NCBI GenBank assembly: GCA_963805495.1
Contig: CAWDUQ010000005.1
Coordinates: 272,353-336,352, forward strand
Source: DAHUXD01 sp963805495
Lineage (GTDB): Bacteria; Acidobacteriota; Thermoanaerobaculia; UBA5066; Gp7-AA6
Length of the DNA: 64,000 nt
Direction of reading: 5' to 3'
In this document: positions 8,936 through 17,997 of the stretch, piece after piece
How positions within the stretch are numbered: the first letter of the stretch is position 1
Layout: every line of letters starts with the position of its first letter
Made by a program: the position numbers and the translations under genes
Notes under the pieces: generated by a model
Seen by the model: the letters and a program-made list of their open reading frames with translations, nothing else
What the model was told of the DNA's origin: nothing
Database searches by the model: none

Positions 8936-9537
8936 GCGCCAGGGCGGGAAGCCGCGAGCTCCTTGTAGAGAAACACTCTCGCCGCCTGCCAGCTCCGGTT
9001 CAGCGTCCGCACCGATTGGCCGGTCATCTCCGCAATCCTCTCCAGGGAGAGCCCCGCGAAGTAGCGCAGCTCGACCAGCCGCGCGAGTTCGCCGTCCACG
9101 GCTCCGAGGCGGTCGAGAGCTTCGTCCAGTTCGAGGAGATCGTCCGCCCGTTGCTCGACCGGGACCTCCACTCCATCGAGATCGATCGGCCGCGCCCCAC
9201 CGCCGCGGCGCAGGCGCGAGCGGGAGCGCGCGTGGTCGATGAGGATCATCCGCATCGCTCGGCCGGCCAGCGCGAAGAAGTGCTGGCGGTCTCGCGCCGA
9301 CCAGGAAGTCCCTTCCGACAGCTTCAGGTAGGTTTCGTGAACGAGGGCGGTCGTGCCGAGCGTCTGCCCGGATGGAGCTCTGCGCAGGCGGCCTCTCGCC
9401 AGGCCCCGAAGGCTTCCGTAGAGAAGAGTGAAGAGGCGGTCGACGGCCTCGCGGTCTCCCCCTTCGACCGCGCGCAGCAAACCAGTGACCTCGCCCGGAC
9501 GGTGCGGCAGGTCTGCGGGAGCAGGGACGTCGGTCAT
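8932..9537 (-). CDS. ECF RNA polymerase sigma factor (kinase-associated type)
   Basis: A 201-residue ECF sigma factor. Region 2 carries the subgroup signature SGQTLGTTALVHETYLKL and the ARDRQHFFALAGRAMRMI stretch. Region 4 has ELRYFAGLSLERIAEMTGQS followed by a helix-turn-helix. ATG 9537 is preceded by GGGAGGGG; an upstream extension to 9780 is open but lacks support. The stop overlaps the start of the kinase at 6077-8935, so both are made from one transcript. ECF factors of this group usually lack a classical anti-sigma and are paired with Ser/Thr kinases. The divergent gene at 9831 could be a target, which is inference only. Confidence 0.92.
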   Translation of the reverse strand: MTDVPAPADLPHRPGEVTGLLRAVEGGDREAVDRLFTLLYGSLRGLARGRLRRAPSGQTLGTTALVHETYLKLSEGTSWSARDRQHFFALAGRAMRMILIDHARSRSRLRRGGGARPIDLDGVEVPVEQRADDLLELDEALDRLGAVDGELARLVELRYFAGLSLERIAEMTGQSVRTLNRSWQAARVFLYKELAASRPGA

Positions 9538-9830
9538 GGCCCCTCCCGAAGAATAGCGCACGGGGCGGAAGCCGCTGAAACGCCGGGAGTTGGCAATCGA
9601 TGGCGCAGTCGGCTCACGGATGTCGATTTTCTTCAGTAGCAAGGAGGCTCTGAGTGGCATTGACAGACAACGCCGAACGGGCGATCGGTTCCGCCGCGAG
9701 GGAGGCCCTGGCCCGGTCCGCTCCTCTGGCGCACGCGCCCCAGGCCGTTGCGCAACACGCCCCTGCCGCACGACGATCATCGCCAGGACGCCCGGGCTCC
9801 GTCTGCCGCAATGAACGGGAAGGAGGACCC

Positions 9831-12218
9831 ATGAACCGTTTCATCGCTCTTGCTGCCGCCCTCTTCGGCGCCGCTTCGCTCGCGACCGCCAACACGTACA
9901 CGGTCACGACGACCGCCGATGCCGGCGCAGGGTCGCTTCGCCAGGCGATCCTGGACGCCAACGCGAACCCGGGCGCTGACACAATCCATTTCAACATCGT
10001 CGGCAGCGGCGTCCAGACGACTGTGCTGGTGACGAGTCTCCCGACGATCAGCGACGCCGTCACGATCGACGGCTACTCGCAGCCGGGCGCATCCGCCAAC
10101 ACGAACCTGCCGGACCAGGGCTCGAACGCCGTGATTCTCATCGAGTTGAATGGCCAGGGGGCGCTGCTTACGGCGCTCACCATAGGGGCCGCCGGAGTCC
10201 AGCTGCGAGGCCTCGCGGTCAACCGGTGCTCGACGGCCGTTCGGGTGACGCTCGGGGGAACCGGCGCCGTCATCGCCGGCGACTTCATCGGCCCCGATGC
10301 CGCCGGCATCGCGTCGCCCGGGAACCAGCAATACGGCGTCGTCGTCCAGAACAACGCAAACAGTGTCCTCATCGGCGGGATCACGCCCGCCGACCGCAAC
10401 GTGATCTCCGGGAACGGCAGCGAAATCTCGCTCGAGAGCGGTGTGGGACACGTCGTTCAGGGAAATCTGATTGGCACCGATGCCGCCGGCACGAAAGAGC
10501 TTCCGGGAGGCGCGCCGGGCGCGGGCATTTCCGCCACGAGCGCCAACGTCACCGTGGGCGGAACCAGCGCCTCGGCGCGCAACGTCATCGCCGGGAATGG
10601 CTACGGCATCATTGCCGGGCCCGGTATGACGATCCAGGGCAACTTCATCGGTACGGACGTCACCGGGACGCTTCCGATTGCGAACGTCGCCGCCATCGCG
10701 ATCTCTTCGCCCAACGTGATCGTCGGCGGCAGCGCCGCAGGCGCTGGAAACGTCATCGCCGCGAGTTCCGGGAATCCGCCAAGCATACAGGGCGGCATCT
10801 TCTTCTTTGGCGGCGGCGGAACCGGAGCCGTGATCCAGGGCAATTTCATCGGGACCGACCCGAACGGCACGATCGACCTCGGCAATCGCATCTATGGCAT
10901 CTACCAGCCCTTTGGCGCCACGATCGGCGGAACGGCGCCCGGCGAAGGCAACATCATCGCCTTCAACGGGGGCGGCGCGGGAATACTCGTGGCGGGTGCC
11001 AGTGTCGGCAATCGCATTCGCGGCAATCGGTTCTACGATAACGGGACGGTGGGAATTGACCTGGCCGGAGCATCATCGGGCTTCGGACCCTCGCCGAACG
11101 ATCCCGGAGACGCCGATGCGGGAGGCAACAACCTTCAGAACTATCCGATCGTCGGTTCCGTCGACTACGGCGCCTCGACCACCGTACACGCCACTCTGAA
11201 CAGCGCCGTCTCGACCATCTTCGACATCGACTTCTTCGCCAATCCGACCTGCCTCGACCGGCCGCCGCTCTACCTGCAGGGCCACGACTACGTCGGCTCG
11301 ACACAGGCGACCACGGACGGCGCCGGAAACGCGACCATCGATTTCGTCCTGCCGGTCGTCTTGCAGGCTGGCCAGCCGGTCACGGCGACCGCGACAGACC
11401 CGAACGGCAACACGTCCGAGCTCTCGTCGGGACTGCTCGTCCACACCACGCCCCGCCACGGTCAGGCGAACGTCGGCAACACGATCAACCTCGTCGGACA
11501 GAGCTTCGCGAGCGGCGCCACCGTCTCGATCGGCGGAATGGCCGCTTCGAACGTCGTCCTGGTGGATTCTCAGACCCTCACCGCGACGACGCCGATTCTC
11601 CCGGCCGGCAGCGTCAACGACGTCTTGGTGACGAGCCCCGGAAGCGGGTCGGGTTCGCTCCACAATGCCTGGATCGCGGACTTCACCGACACCGGGGGCA
11701 GCGCCTTCCTGAACGACATCGTCATGCTCGTCGCCGACCAGATCACGGTCGGCGTCGGAGGCGGCCTCTACGGGACCAATGACAACATCAAGCGCCAGCA
11801 GATGGCCGTGTTCGTATTGAAGGCCGAGCATGGCATCTGCTACACGCCTCCCCCGTGCGTCGGTACCTTCGCGGATGTGCCCTGCACATCGAGTTTCGCT
11901 CCCTGGGTCGAGGCGATGGCCGCCGAGGGCATCACGGCGGGATGCGGCGGCGGACACTTCTGCCCCATGGATCCGGTCCGGCGCGACCAGATGGCCGTCT
12001 TCCTGCTCAAGGGCGAGCATGGCTCGAGCTACGTTCCTCCGACTTGCGCGGGAGTATTCACGGACGTGCCCTGCCCCGGCTCGTACGCCAATTGGATCGA
12101 ACAGCTCAAGGCCGAAGGCGTCACGAGCGGCTGCGGCGGCGGAAACTATTGCCCCGACGCAAACATCACCCGCGGCCAGATGGCGACGTTCCTGGTCAAG
12201 ACGTTTCGTCTGTCGTAG
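9831..12218 (+). CDS. Secreted beta-helix protein with IPT/TIG-like domain and SLH-like repeats
   Basis: A 795-residue protein starting at ATG 9831 after AAGGAGGACC. It has a signal peptide (FIALAAALFGAASLATA) and a CSLREA-like start (TYTVTTTADAGAGSLRQAIL). Four or more right-handed beta-helix repeats of the type IQGNFIGTDVTGT follow, to about residue 480. An IPT/TIG-like immunoglobulin fold lies at ~600-680 (GQSFASGATVSIGG). The C-terminal ~180 residues hold three SLH-like units, the last two with GCGGGHFCP and GCGGGNYCPD. Probable surface adhesin or polysaccharide-binding protein. It is transcribed away from the ECF sigma gene with a ~290-bp leader in which I see no clear promoter. Confidence 0.88.
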   Translation: MNRFIALAAALFGAASLATANTYTVTTTADAGAGSLRQAILDANANPGADTIHFNIVGSGVQTTVLVTSLPTISDAVTIDGYSQPGASANTNLPDQGSNAVILIELNGQGALLTALTIGAAGVQLRGLAVNRCSTAVRVTLGGTGAVIAGDFIGPDAAGIASPGNQQYGVVVQNNANSVLIGGITPADRNVISGNGSEISLESGVGHVVQGNLIGTDAAGTKELPGGAPGAGISATSANVTVGGTSASARNVIAGNGYGIIAGPGMTIQGNFIGTDVTGTLPIANVAAIAISSPNVIVGGSAAGAGNVIAASSGNPPSIQGGIFFFGGGGTGAVIQGNFIGTDPNGTIDLGNRIYGIYQPFGATIGGTAPGEGNIIAFNGGGAGILVAGASVGNRIRGNRFYDNGTVGIDLAGASSGFGPSPNDPGDADAGGNNLQNYPIVGSVDYGASTTVHATLNSAVSTIFDIDFFANPTCLDRPPLYLQGHDYVGSTQATTDGAGNATIDFVLPVVLQAGQPVTATATDPNGNTSELSSGLLVHTTPRHGQANVGNTINLVGQSFASGATVSIGGMAASNVVLVDSQTLTATTPILPAGSVNDVLVTSPGSGSGSLHNAWIADFTDTGGSAFLNDIVMLVADQITVGVGGGLYGTNDNIKRQQMAVFVLKAEHGICYTPPPCVGTFADVPCTSSFAPWVEAMAAEGITAGCGGGHFCPMDPVRRDQMAVFLLKGEHGSSYVPPTCAGVFTDVPCPGSYANWIEQLKAEGVTSGCGGGNYCPDANITRGQMATFLVKTFRLS

Positions 12219-12327
12219 CGAGATCTTGATCCGCCGACGCCTCGGTCAGGCGAACACCTCAAGGGTCGCCTCAACCTCGAGTCGACGAGAAGCAACGACT
12301 CGCAGTGTAGAGTTTGCGAATCATTCG

Positions 12328-14484
12328 ATGACGCTCTCGGCCGGCAGTCGCCTCGGCGCGTACGAGATTCTCTCCCCCCTCGGCGCGGGCGGGATGGGTG
12401 AGGTCTACCGGGCGAGGGATTCCCGCCTCGGCCGCGACGTCGCCATCAAGGTCCTCCCCGAGACGGTCGCCCGGGACGCCGAGCGCCTGGCCCGTTTCGA
12501 GCGGGAGGCCCGGGCGCTCGCCGCGCTCAACCACCCCGGCATCGTCACGATCTTCTCGGTCGAGGAGGCCGTGGGCACGCGCTTTCTCGCCATGGAGCTG
12601 GTGGAGGGCGACAGCCTCGACACGCTGATCGCTTCGGGCGGTCTCCCCCTCTCCCGGTTCTTCGACATCGCGACACCGCTGGCCGAGGCGCTTTCGGCGG
12701 CCCACGAGCGCAGCATCGTGCACCGGGACCTGAAGCCCGGTAACGTCATGGTCACCCCCGAGGGGCGCGTCAAGGTGCTCGACTTCGGCCTCGCCCGGAT
12801 CGACGGCCCCGACTCGGACCCCAACGTTTCGAGCACGCCGACGGAAAGTCGCGCGTTGCTGACGGGAGAAGGCCAGGTCTTCGGCACCGTCGCCTACATG
12901 TCCCCGGAGCAGGCGCGGGGCGGAAAGGTCGACGCGCGCTCCGACGTCTTCTCCCTCGGCGTTGTCCTCTACCAGATGCTGACCGGTGAGCGCCCGTTTC
13001 AGGGGGCGAGCGCCGTGGACCTGATCTCGTCCATCCTGCGTGACCGCCCGCCTTCGGTCAGCGACCTGCGGGCGGACCTTCCGCCACATCTTTCGAGGAT
13101 CCTGCGACGCTGCCTGGAGAAGGATCCGCATGACCGCTACCAGACCTCGCGAGACGTCTACAACGAGTTGAAAGAGCTGAGAGCGGAGACCGCCTCGGCC
13201 GCATCGGCCTCGTCGGATTCGCCGCGACGGGCCGCGACGGCGACCGGAGAGCGCCCCGCGTCCGGACCGGCCCGCGCCGACGAAGGCTTCTGGGTCGCCG
13301 TACTGCCGTTCCACCACAGCGGCGCGGACGCCGCGCTCGAGGCATTCGCCGAGGGAATGACCGATGAGATCGTGACCGGTCTTTCCAAATTCTCCTACCT
13401 GCGGGTGATCTCGCGCGCGTCGACCCGACGTTACTCGAGCGGCTCGGCCGACGTGCGCACCGTGGGCAAGGAGCTCGGCGCACGATACGTGATGGACGGG
13501 AGCCTGCGCCAGGCGGGGCCCGCGATCCGCATTTCCGTTCAGCTGATCGACGCGTTCTCCGGCGCGAATCTCTGGGCGGAGACCTACAACCGCGGCTACC
13601 AGCCGGACGCGATCTTCGAAGTTCAGGACGATGTCGTGCGCCGGATCGTTTCCACGGTCGCGGATACCCAGGGCGTCCTCCCGCACACCATGAGCGAAGC
13701 GCTCCGGGGAAAGCGTCCCGACGAGTTGACCCCCTACGAGGCGGTCCTGCGGGGCCTGGCGCAGGTGATCAGCGTCAGCGCCGACGGGCACGCTTCGGTG
13801 AGGGAGGGGCTCGAGCGGGCCGTACAGGAGGAGCCGGGCAATGCCGATTGCTGGGCTCTCCTCTCCAACATGTACCGGGAGGAGTACGCGCACGGGTTCA
13901 ACCTCAGGCCGGATCCGCTCGGACGCGCGCTCGCCGCGGCCCGGCGCGCCGTCGAGATCGCGCCCTCCAATCACCTCGCCCACCACGCGCTGGCCACCGC
14001 GCACTTTCTCCGCCGGGAACTTCCGGCCTTTCGCAACGAGGCGGAGCGGGCCATCACCCTGAATCCCATGGACGGGTTCACGATGGCGTACCTGGCGTCC
14101 CTCGTCGCCTACTCCGGCAATTGGGAGCGAGGCTGCGCGATGGCGAAGCAGGCCCGGGACCTGAACCTGCACCATCCGACCTGGTACTGGTTCTCCGATT
14201 GCTTCGATGCCTATCGGCAGGGCGACTACCGCGCGGCGCTGGACATCGCCCGGAAGATCGAGATGCCCGGGTTCTGGCGCCTGAATCTCGCCCTCGCCGC
14301 CGCGCACGGTCAGCTCGGGGAGCGCGATGCGGCGGCGACAGCGCTCCATGAGCTTCTCGCGGCCAAGCCCGAATTCTCGTCCCGAGCGCGGGAGGAGCTT
14401 TCGAAGTGGTGGAATGCCGACTTCGTCGAGCAGTTGATGGACGGCCTGCGCAGGGCCGGCCTCGAGATCGCGGGAGAGCCGTGA
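12328..14484 (+). CDS. Soluble Ser/Thr protein kinase with TolB/FlgO-like and TPR domains
   Basis: A 718-residue protein. Kinase domain at residues ~10-285: GAGGMG loop (19-24), K41, HRD (132-134), DFG (152-154) and SPE (192-194). A linker rich in Ala/Ser/Arg is followed by a TolB/FlgO-like domain from ~320 (VAVLPFHHSG, AEGMTDEIVTGL, RVISRASTRRYS) to ~440. TPR-like repeats run to the end (~500-700). No transmembrane helix is visible, unlike the kinase at 6077-8935. ATG 12328 gives the standard N-terminus. The next open frame downstream repeats the TolB-TPR half without a kinase, suggesting partial tandem duplication. Confidence 0.92.
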   Translation: MTLSAGSRLGAYEILSPLGAGGMGEVYRARDSRLGRDVAIKVLPETVARDAERLARFEREARALAALNHPGIVTIFSVEEAVGTRFLAMELVEGDSLDTLIASGGLPLSRFFDIATPLAEALSAAHERSIVHRDLKPGNVMVTPEGRVKVLDFGLARIDGPDSDPNVSSTPTESRALLTGEGQVFGTVAYMSPEQARGGKVDARSDVFSLGVVLYQMLTGERPFQGASAVDLISSILRDRPPSVSDLRADLPPHLSRILRRCLEKDPHDRYQTSRDVYNELKELRAETASAASASSDSPRRAATATGERPASGPARADEGFWVAVLPFHHSGADAALEAFAEGMTDEIVTGLSKFSYLRVISRASTRRYSSGSADVRTVGKELGARYVMDGSLRQAGPAIRISVQLIDAFSGANLWAETYNRGYQPDAIFEVQDDVVRRIVSTVADTQGVLPHTMSEALRGKRPDELTPYEAVLRGLAQVISVSADGHASVREGLERAVQEEPGNADCWALLSNMYREEYAHGFNLRPDPLGRALAAARRAVEIAPSNHLAHHALATAHFLRRELPAFRNEAERAITLNPMDGFTMAYLASLVAYSGNWERGCAMAKQARDLNLHHPTWYWFSDCFDAYRQGDYRAALDIARKIEMPGFWRLNLALAAAHGQLGERDAAATALHELLAAKPEFSSRAREELSKWWNADFVEQLMDGLRRAGLEIAGEP

Positions 14485-14599
14485 TGCCGACGTCTCATCC
14501 GCAGCGTCTGCACCCGGCGCTGCTCCGGGCGTCGCGATCGCCGTTCTTCCCTTTTCCGACCTGAGCCCGGCAAAGGACCAGGACTATCTCTGCGAGGGC

Positions 14600-15946
14600 A
14601 TGGCCGAAGAGATCAGGAATGCGCTCGTCGGCGTCGAGGGGATCCGGGTCGCCTCACGAACCTCTTCCGTCCACGCGAGCCAGGAAAAGAACAATCTCAC
14701 TGCGATCGGCCGGATGCTGTCCGTCGACCACGTCCTCGAGGGAAGCGTTCGAACGGCAGGGAGCCGTCTGCGGGTCACCGCCCAGCTGAACGACGTGGCT
14801 TCGGGCTACCACCTCTGGTCCGAGCGCTTCGAACGGGAGCTGGAGGACGTCTTCGCCGTGCAGGACGAGATTGCCTCTGGCGTCGTCGAGGCCGTGAAGG
14901 CGCGGCTGGCGCCGGGAACGCGAACCATCCACGCCAGACCACAGCCTCGCAACCTCGACGCGTACCGGAGCTACCTTCTGGGCCAGCACCTGCGGTACGC
15001 CAGGGAGGACCACGGCGGGGCGGTTCGGGCCTTCCAGGAGGCCGTCCGCCTCGATCCGACCTACGCGCCTTCGTTGACCGGGCTCGCGGAAAGCCTCGCG
15101 CTCTCGGCGCACATGAGCCTGATCTCCGCGCGCGAGGCCTGCGCGCGCGCCCGAGAAGCGCTCGCGACCGCGGCGGAGCTCCAGGGGGAGTCGGCGGACG
15201 GACTCCACGGCGAGGCCTTCGTGGCGTTCATCGAGCGCCGCTGGAAGGATATGGAGACCGCCTCTCGTCGAGCGATCGAGCTCCAACCGACCCACGTCCC
15301 CTCCCTGGGCGTGCTGGGAATGTGCCTCTCCCTGCATCAGAAGCCCGACGAGGCCGCGCCGTTTTTTGAGCGAGCCCGGGAGGCCGATCCGCTCGCCTCC
15401 TTCCCGTACATGCTCACGGCGCTGGGTCTGCTGACCGTCAGGCAGCATCGGGGAGCTCACCGCTACGCCGAGCAGGCGCTCATCTTCGAGAAGGACGATG
15501 CGTCGGCGCTGTACTGCGCGGCCCTGGCGCACGTGGCCCTCGGGCAGTTCGACCAGGGCATCGCGGCTGCGGAGCACGGTCTCGCCGTCGCGCACCGGGG
15601 CGGCGACTTCCTCGGGCTGCTCGGGTGGGCGCTCGCGACCGCGGGACGGAAGGACGAAGCCCGGACGATCCTCGAGGAGCTGCGCACGCGGCCGGCGGCC
15701 GCGCCCCAGATCGTGTCCGAGGGCTGGCTGCTCGGCGCGCTCGGGGAGATCGACGCGGCCTTCGAGGTGCTCACGCGGGCGGAGGACCAGAACCAGCTCT
15801 GGCTCTACTACTCAGGATTGCCCGGCTTCGATCCGCTCCGGGCCGACCCGCGGTTCTCCGCGCTTCTGGGCCGCCTCGGGCTACCCGCCTCGACCGGCCA
15901 GGCGCTGCTACCAGCAGATTCAAGTTCTCATTTAGAAACGCCGTGA
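14600..15946 (+). CDS. TolB/FlgO-like plus TPR protein lacking its kinase domain
   Basis: A 448-residue product if ATG 14600 is used. Homology to the TolB-like domain begins earlier: in the same frame positions ~14531-14599 encode VAIAVLPFPDLSPAKDQDYL, the usual domain start. No ATG, GTG or TTG precedes this in frame after the upstream gene's stop region. The ATG at 14484-14486, overlapping the kinase stop, is in another frame and terminates after about 26 codons. Either the start is non-canonical, a frameshift joins that ATG to this frame, or the gene is a decaying copy. Residues ~130-440 are TPRs. It ends inside a perfect 10-bp hairpin. Confidence 0.7.
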   Translation: MAEEIRNALVGVEGIRVASRTSSVHASQEKNNLTAIGRMLSVDHVLEGSVRTAGSRLRVTAQLNDVASGYHLWSERFERELEDVFAVQDEIASGVVEAVKARLAPGTRTIHARPQPRNLDAYRSYLLGQHLRYAREDHGGAVRAFQEAVRLDPTYAPSLTGLAESLALSAHMSLISAREACARAREALATAAELQGESADGLHGEAFVAFIERRWKDMETASRRAIELQPTHVPSLGVLGMCLSLHQKPDEAAPFFERAREADPLASFPYMLTALGLLTVRQHRGAHRYAEQALIFEKDDASALYCAALAHVALGQFDQGIAAAEHGLAVAHRGGDFLGLLGWALATAGRKDEARTILEELRTRPAAAPQIVSEGWLLGALGEIDAAFEVLTRAEDQNQLWLYYSGLPGFDPLRADPRFSALLGRLGLPASTGQALLPADSSSHLETP

Positions 15947-15961
15947 GTTTCCTCACGGCGT
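15938..15961 (+). terminator. Perfect 10-bp hairpin at the end of the kinase-TPR operon
   Basis: ACGCCGTGAG and CTCACGGCGT are perfect inverted arms separated by four bases, and the TGA stop of the preceding gene lies in the left arm. Only one T follows directly, so intrinsic termination would be weak on the plus strand. The hairpin could instead protect the 3' end. Confidence 0.5.
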
Positions 15962-15965
15962 AAAA

Positions 15966-15990
15966 GGTCCTTGGTTACGGGGGAGGGATG
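15966..15990 (-). pseudogene. Degenerate copy of the tRNA-fMet 3' end
   Basis: The block GTCCTTGGTTACGGGGGAGG resembles the real tRNA end at 16145-16165 (GACCTTGGTTGCGGGGGTAG) with few mismatches. It lies 180 bp from the intact tRNA. The bases between hold several GC-rich short palindromes and no open frame. Confidence 0.45.
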
Positions 15991-16110
15991 GGACCGCCGG
16001 CCTGCGGCCGGCGTTTGCGCCCCACCCCGCGGCAGCGCCGCGGTCAGGGCGCCAAACCTTCTTCGCCGCTTCGCGGCGGGCTCAAATCCTCCCCCGACTT
16101 GCGGCTTGGA

Positions 16111-16139
16111 AACAAAACGGCCGGGGTTGCCCCCGGCCG
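16111..16139 (-). terminator. Intrinsic terminator of tRNA-fMet
   Basis: On the minus strand a CGGCCGGGG/CCCCGGCCG-type stem with a short loop is followed by TTTTGTTT. It lies just past the CCA end of the minus-strand tRNA at 16150. Confidence 0.75.
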
Positions 16140-16149
16140 ATCAGGACCT

Positions 16150-16226
<77 letters not shown>

Positions 16227-16327
16227 GCAGAGCGCGCACCTTATCGGAGAGGCGGGATCAGGTCAAGCCGGGCCGGGATTCGACGGACTCCCCACTTCCT
16301 CGGACGGGATCCGATATCCTCCGGCCC

Positions 16328-16888
16328 ATGCGACGGGCCCACCTTCTCCCCGCGCTTCCCCTCGCCCTCCTCCTGCTCGGGATGGAAGCCTCGGCGCGCC
16401 CGCCGCTGCCGACGGTCCCCAGGGTCGACCTCGAACGCTACATGGGCGAGTGGTACGTCATCGCGAACATCCCGACCTCCTACGAACGGGGGGCGTACAA
16501 CGCGCTCGAGACGTACCGGCTGAACCCGGACGGAACGATCGCGACGACGTTCACCTTCCGCAAGGGAAGCTTCGACGGTCCCTTGAAAGTCATGAAGCCG
16601 AAGGGCTGGGTCCGGGACCCGGGGACGAACGCGGCCTGGTGGATGCAGTTCTTCTGGCCGCTGAAGGCCGAATACCTGATCGCGTATCTCTCCCCCGACT
16701 ACTCGCAGACGATCGTCGCGCGGACCAAGCGCGACTACGTCTGGATCATGGCGCGGACACCTTCGATCCTGGAGGACGACTACTCGCGCCTCGTCGAGAA
16801 GGTCGCCGGGCTCGGTTACGACACCGCGAAGCTCCAGCGCATGCCGCAGCGCTGGTTGCCCCACGCCGGGTCCGCGAGGACATGGTGA
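16328..16888 (+). CDS. Lipocalin (Blc-like), exported
   Basis: A 186-residue protein with a signal peptide (HLLPALPLALLLLGMEASA). The lipocalin signature follows: VDLERYMGEWYVIANIP with the invariant GxW. A short beta-barrel sequence with LSPDYSQTIVAR and YVWIMARTP follows, matching bacterial Blc lipocalins that bind lysophospholipids or fatty acids at the membrane. No lipobox cysteine is visible, so it is likely soluble in the periplasm. Its last codons overlap the start of the kinase at 16882 by 7 nt, indicating co-translation. Confidence 0.88.
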   Translation: MRRAHLLPALPLALLLLGMEASARPPLPTVPRVDLERYMGEWYVIANIPTSYERGAYNALETYRLNPDGTIATTFTFRKGSFDGPLKVMKPKGWVRDPGTNAAWWMQFFWPLKAEYLIAYLSPDYSQTIVARTKRDYVWIMARTPSILEDDYSRLVEKVAGLGYDTAKLQRMPQRWLPHAGSARTW

Positions 16889-17721
16889 GCACCCAGGCTC
16901 CCGGCCCTGAAACGACCGTCCTTTCCGGAACGATCGGCCGATACCGACTGCTCGAGCGGATCGGCGCCGGCGGCTTCGGGTCCGTCTTCAGGGCCGTCGA
17001 TCCGGATTCGGGCCGTGAGGTGGCGATCAAGACCTGCACGCTCGGCGAAGATGCGTACCCGCGGTTCTTCCGCGAGGCGCGACTCGCGTCCGGTCTCAGT
17101 CACCCCAACATCACGGCGGTCTTCGAGTCCGGCATGGAGGGCGAGACACCGTTCATGGTCCAGGAGCTGCTGACCGGGCGGGATCTCTCGGTGATGATCA
17201 GCCTGCGCGAGCCGTATGCGCTGGAGGATCGGCGGCGGATCCTGATGGGGATCGCGGAGGGTCTCGACTACGCCCATCGCCAGGGCGTCATCCACCGGGA
17301 CATTAAGCCCTCGAACATCCGCGTCCTGGAGGACGGCGGCGTGAAGATCATGGACTTCGGCATCGCCAAGTCGATCGGGTCCTCGACCGGGATGACACGG
17401 GCCGGGACGGGCGTGGGCTCTCTCGGCTACATCTCCCCGGAGCAGATCAGCGGCGACGCGGTCGGGCCGCAGACCGACATCTTCCTGCTCGGCCTCGTCG
17501 GCTACGAGCTCCTGAGCTTCCAGCCGGCATTTCGCCACCCGAATCTCTTCCGGTTGATGGACCTGATCTTCACCCAGGAGCCGGATCCACTCGTCGACGT
17601 CGCGCCGTCGGTCCCGCCGGGCATGGCGGCCGTCATAGAGAAGGCGATCCGGAAGCGTCCCGACGAGCGGTTCGCAACGGCAGCCCAGATGCGCGACGCC
17701 CTCGCGCGCGCAATTCCCTGA
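16882..17721 (+). CDS. Small soluble Ser/Thr protein kinase
   Basis: A 279-residue protein that is essentially only a kinase domain: GAGGFG loop (28-33), K50, HRD (138-140) with IKPSN, DFG (158-160), SPE (185-187). There is no transmembrane helix, PASTA or TPR extension, so regulation must come from partners or autophosphorylation of the activation loop (MTRAGTGVGS). GAGG lies just before ATG 16882. The gene overlaps the lipocalin gene by 7 nt. Substrates cannot be read from the sequence. Confidence 0.92.
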   Translation: MVSTQAPGPETTVLSGTIGRYRLLERIGAGGFGSVFRAVDPDSGREVAIKTCTLGEDAYPRFFREARLASGLSHPNITAVFESGMEGETPFMVQELLTGRDLSVMISLREPYALEDRRRILMGIAEGLDYAHRQGVIHRDIKPSNIRVLEDGGVKIMDFGIAKSIGSSTGMTRAGTGVGSLGYISPEQISGDAVGPQTDIFLLGLVGYELLSFQPAFRHPNLFRLMDLIFTQEPDPLVDVAPSVPPGMAAVIEKAIRKRPDERFATAAQMRDALARAIP

Positions 17722-17826
17722 CTCCCGCCGGCCGTCGGGGCCCGACCCGGAAGCGCGCCCGGGGCAAAACGGGCGTTCCCACTGGCACCCAACGTGCAGT
17801 ACCGGATACCGTCAAGGAGGTTGCCA

Positions 17827-17979
17827 ATGGGCCTCGTTCTTTTGGTCGTCCTGGTGCTGCTTCTTCTCGGCGCGATTCCCAGCTGGGGTTACAGCCGCAA
17901 CTGGGGCTACGGGCCGAGCGGCATTCTCGGAGTCATCCTGATCATCGTGGTCGTTCTGCTCGTGACCGGCCGGCTCTGA
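17827..17979 (+). CDS. Small DUF3309-type membrane protein
   Basis: A 50-residue protein with two hydrophobic segments around a WGYSRNWGYGPSG core, the DUF3309 pattern (short proteins ending in a LVTGRL-like tail). AAGGAGG lies 7 nt upstream of ATG 17827, so the shorter start is preferred over an in-frame one at 17794. Function unknown; family members are often stress-induced. The gene stands alone and faces the ftsB-eno cluster. Confidence 0.8.
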   Translation: MGLVLLVVLVLLLLGAIPSWGYSRNWGYGPSGILGVILIIVVVLLVTGRL

Positions 17980-17997
17980 GCCGTCGGTCCGCGCGCG

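Noticed and set aside
5996..8968. 990-codon plus-strand open frame
   Set aside because: It lies exactly opposite the kinase-TPR gene, whose kinase motifs are complete; the plus frame has no family features.
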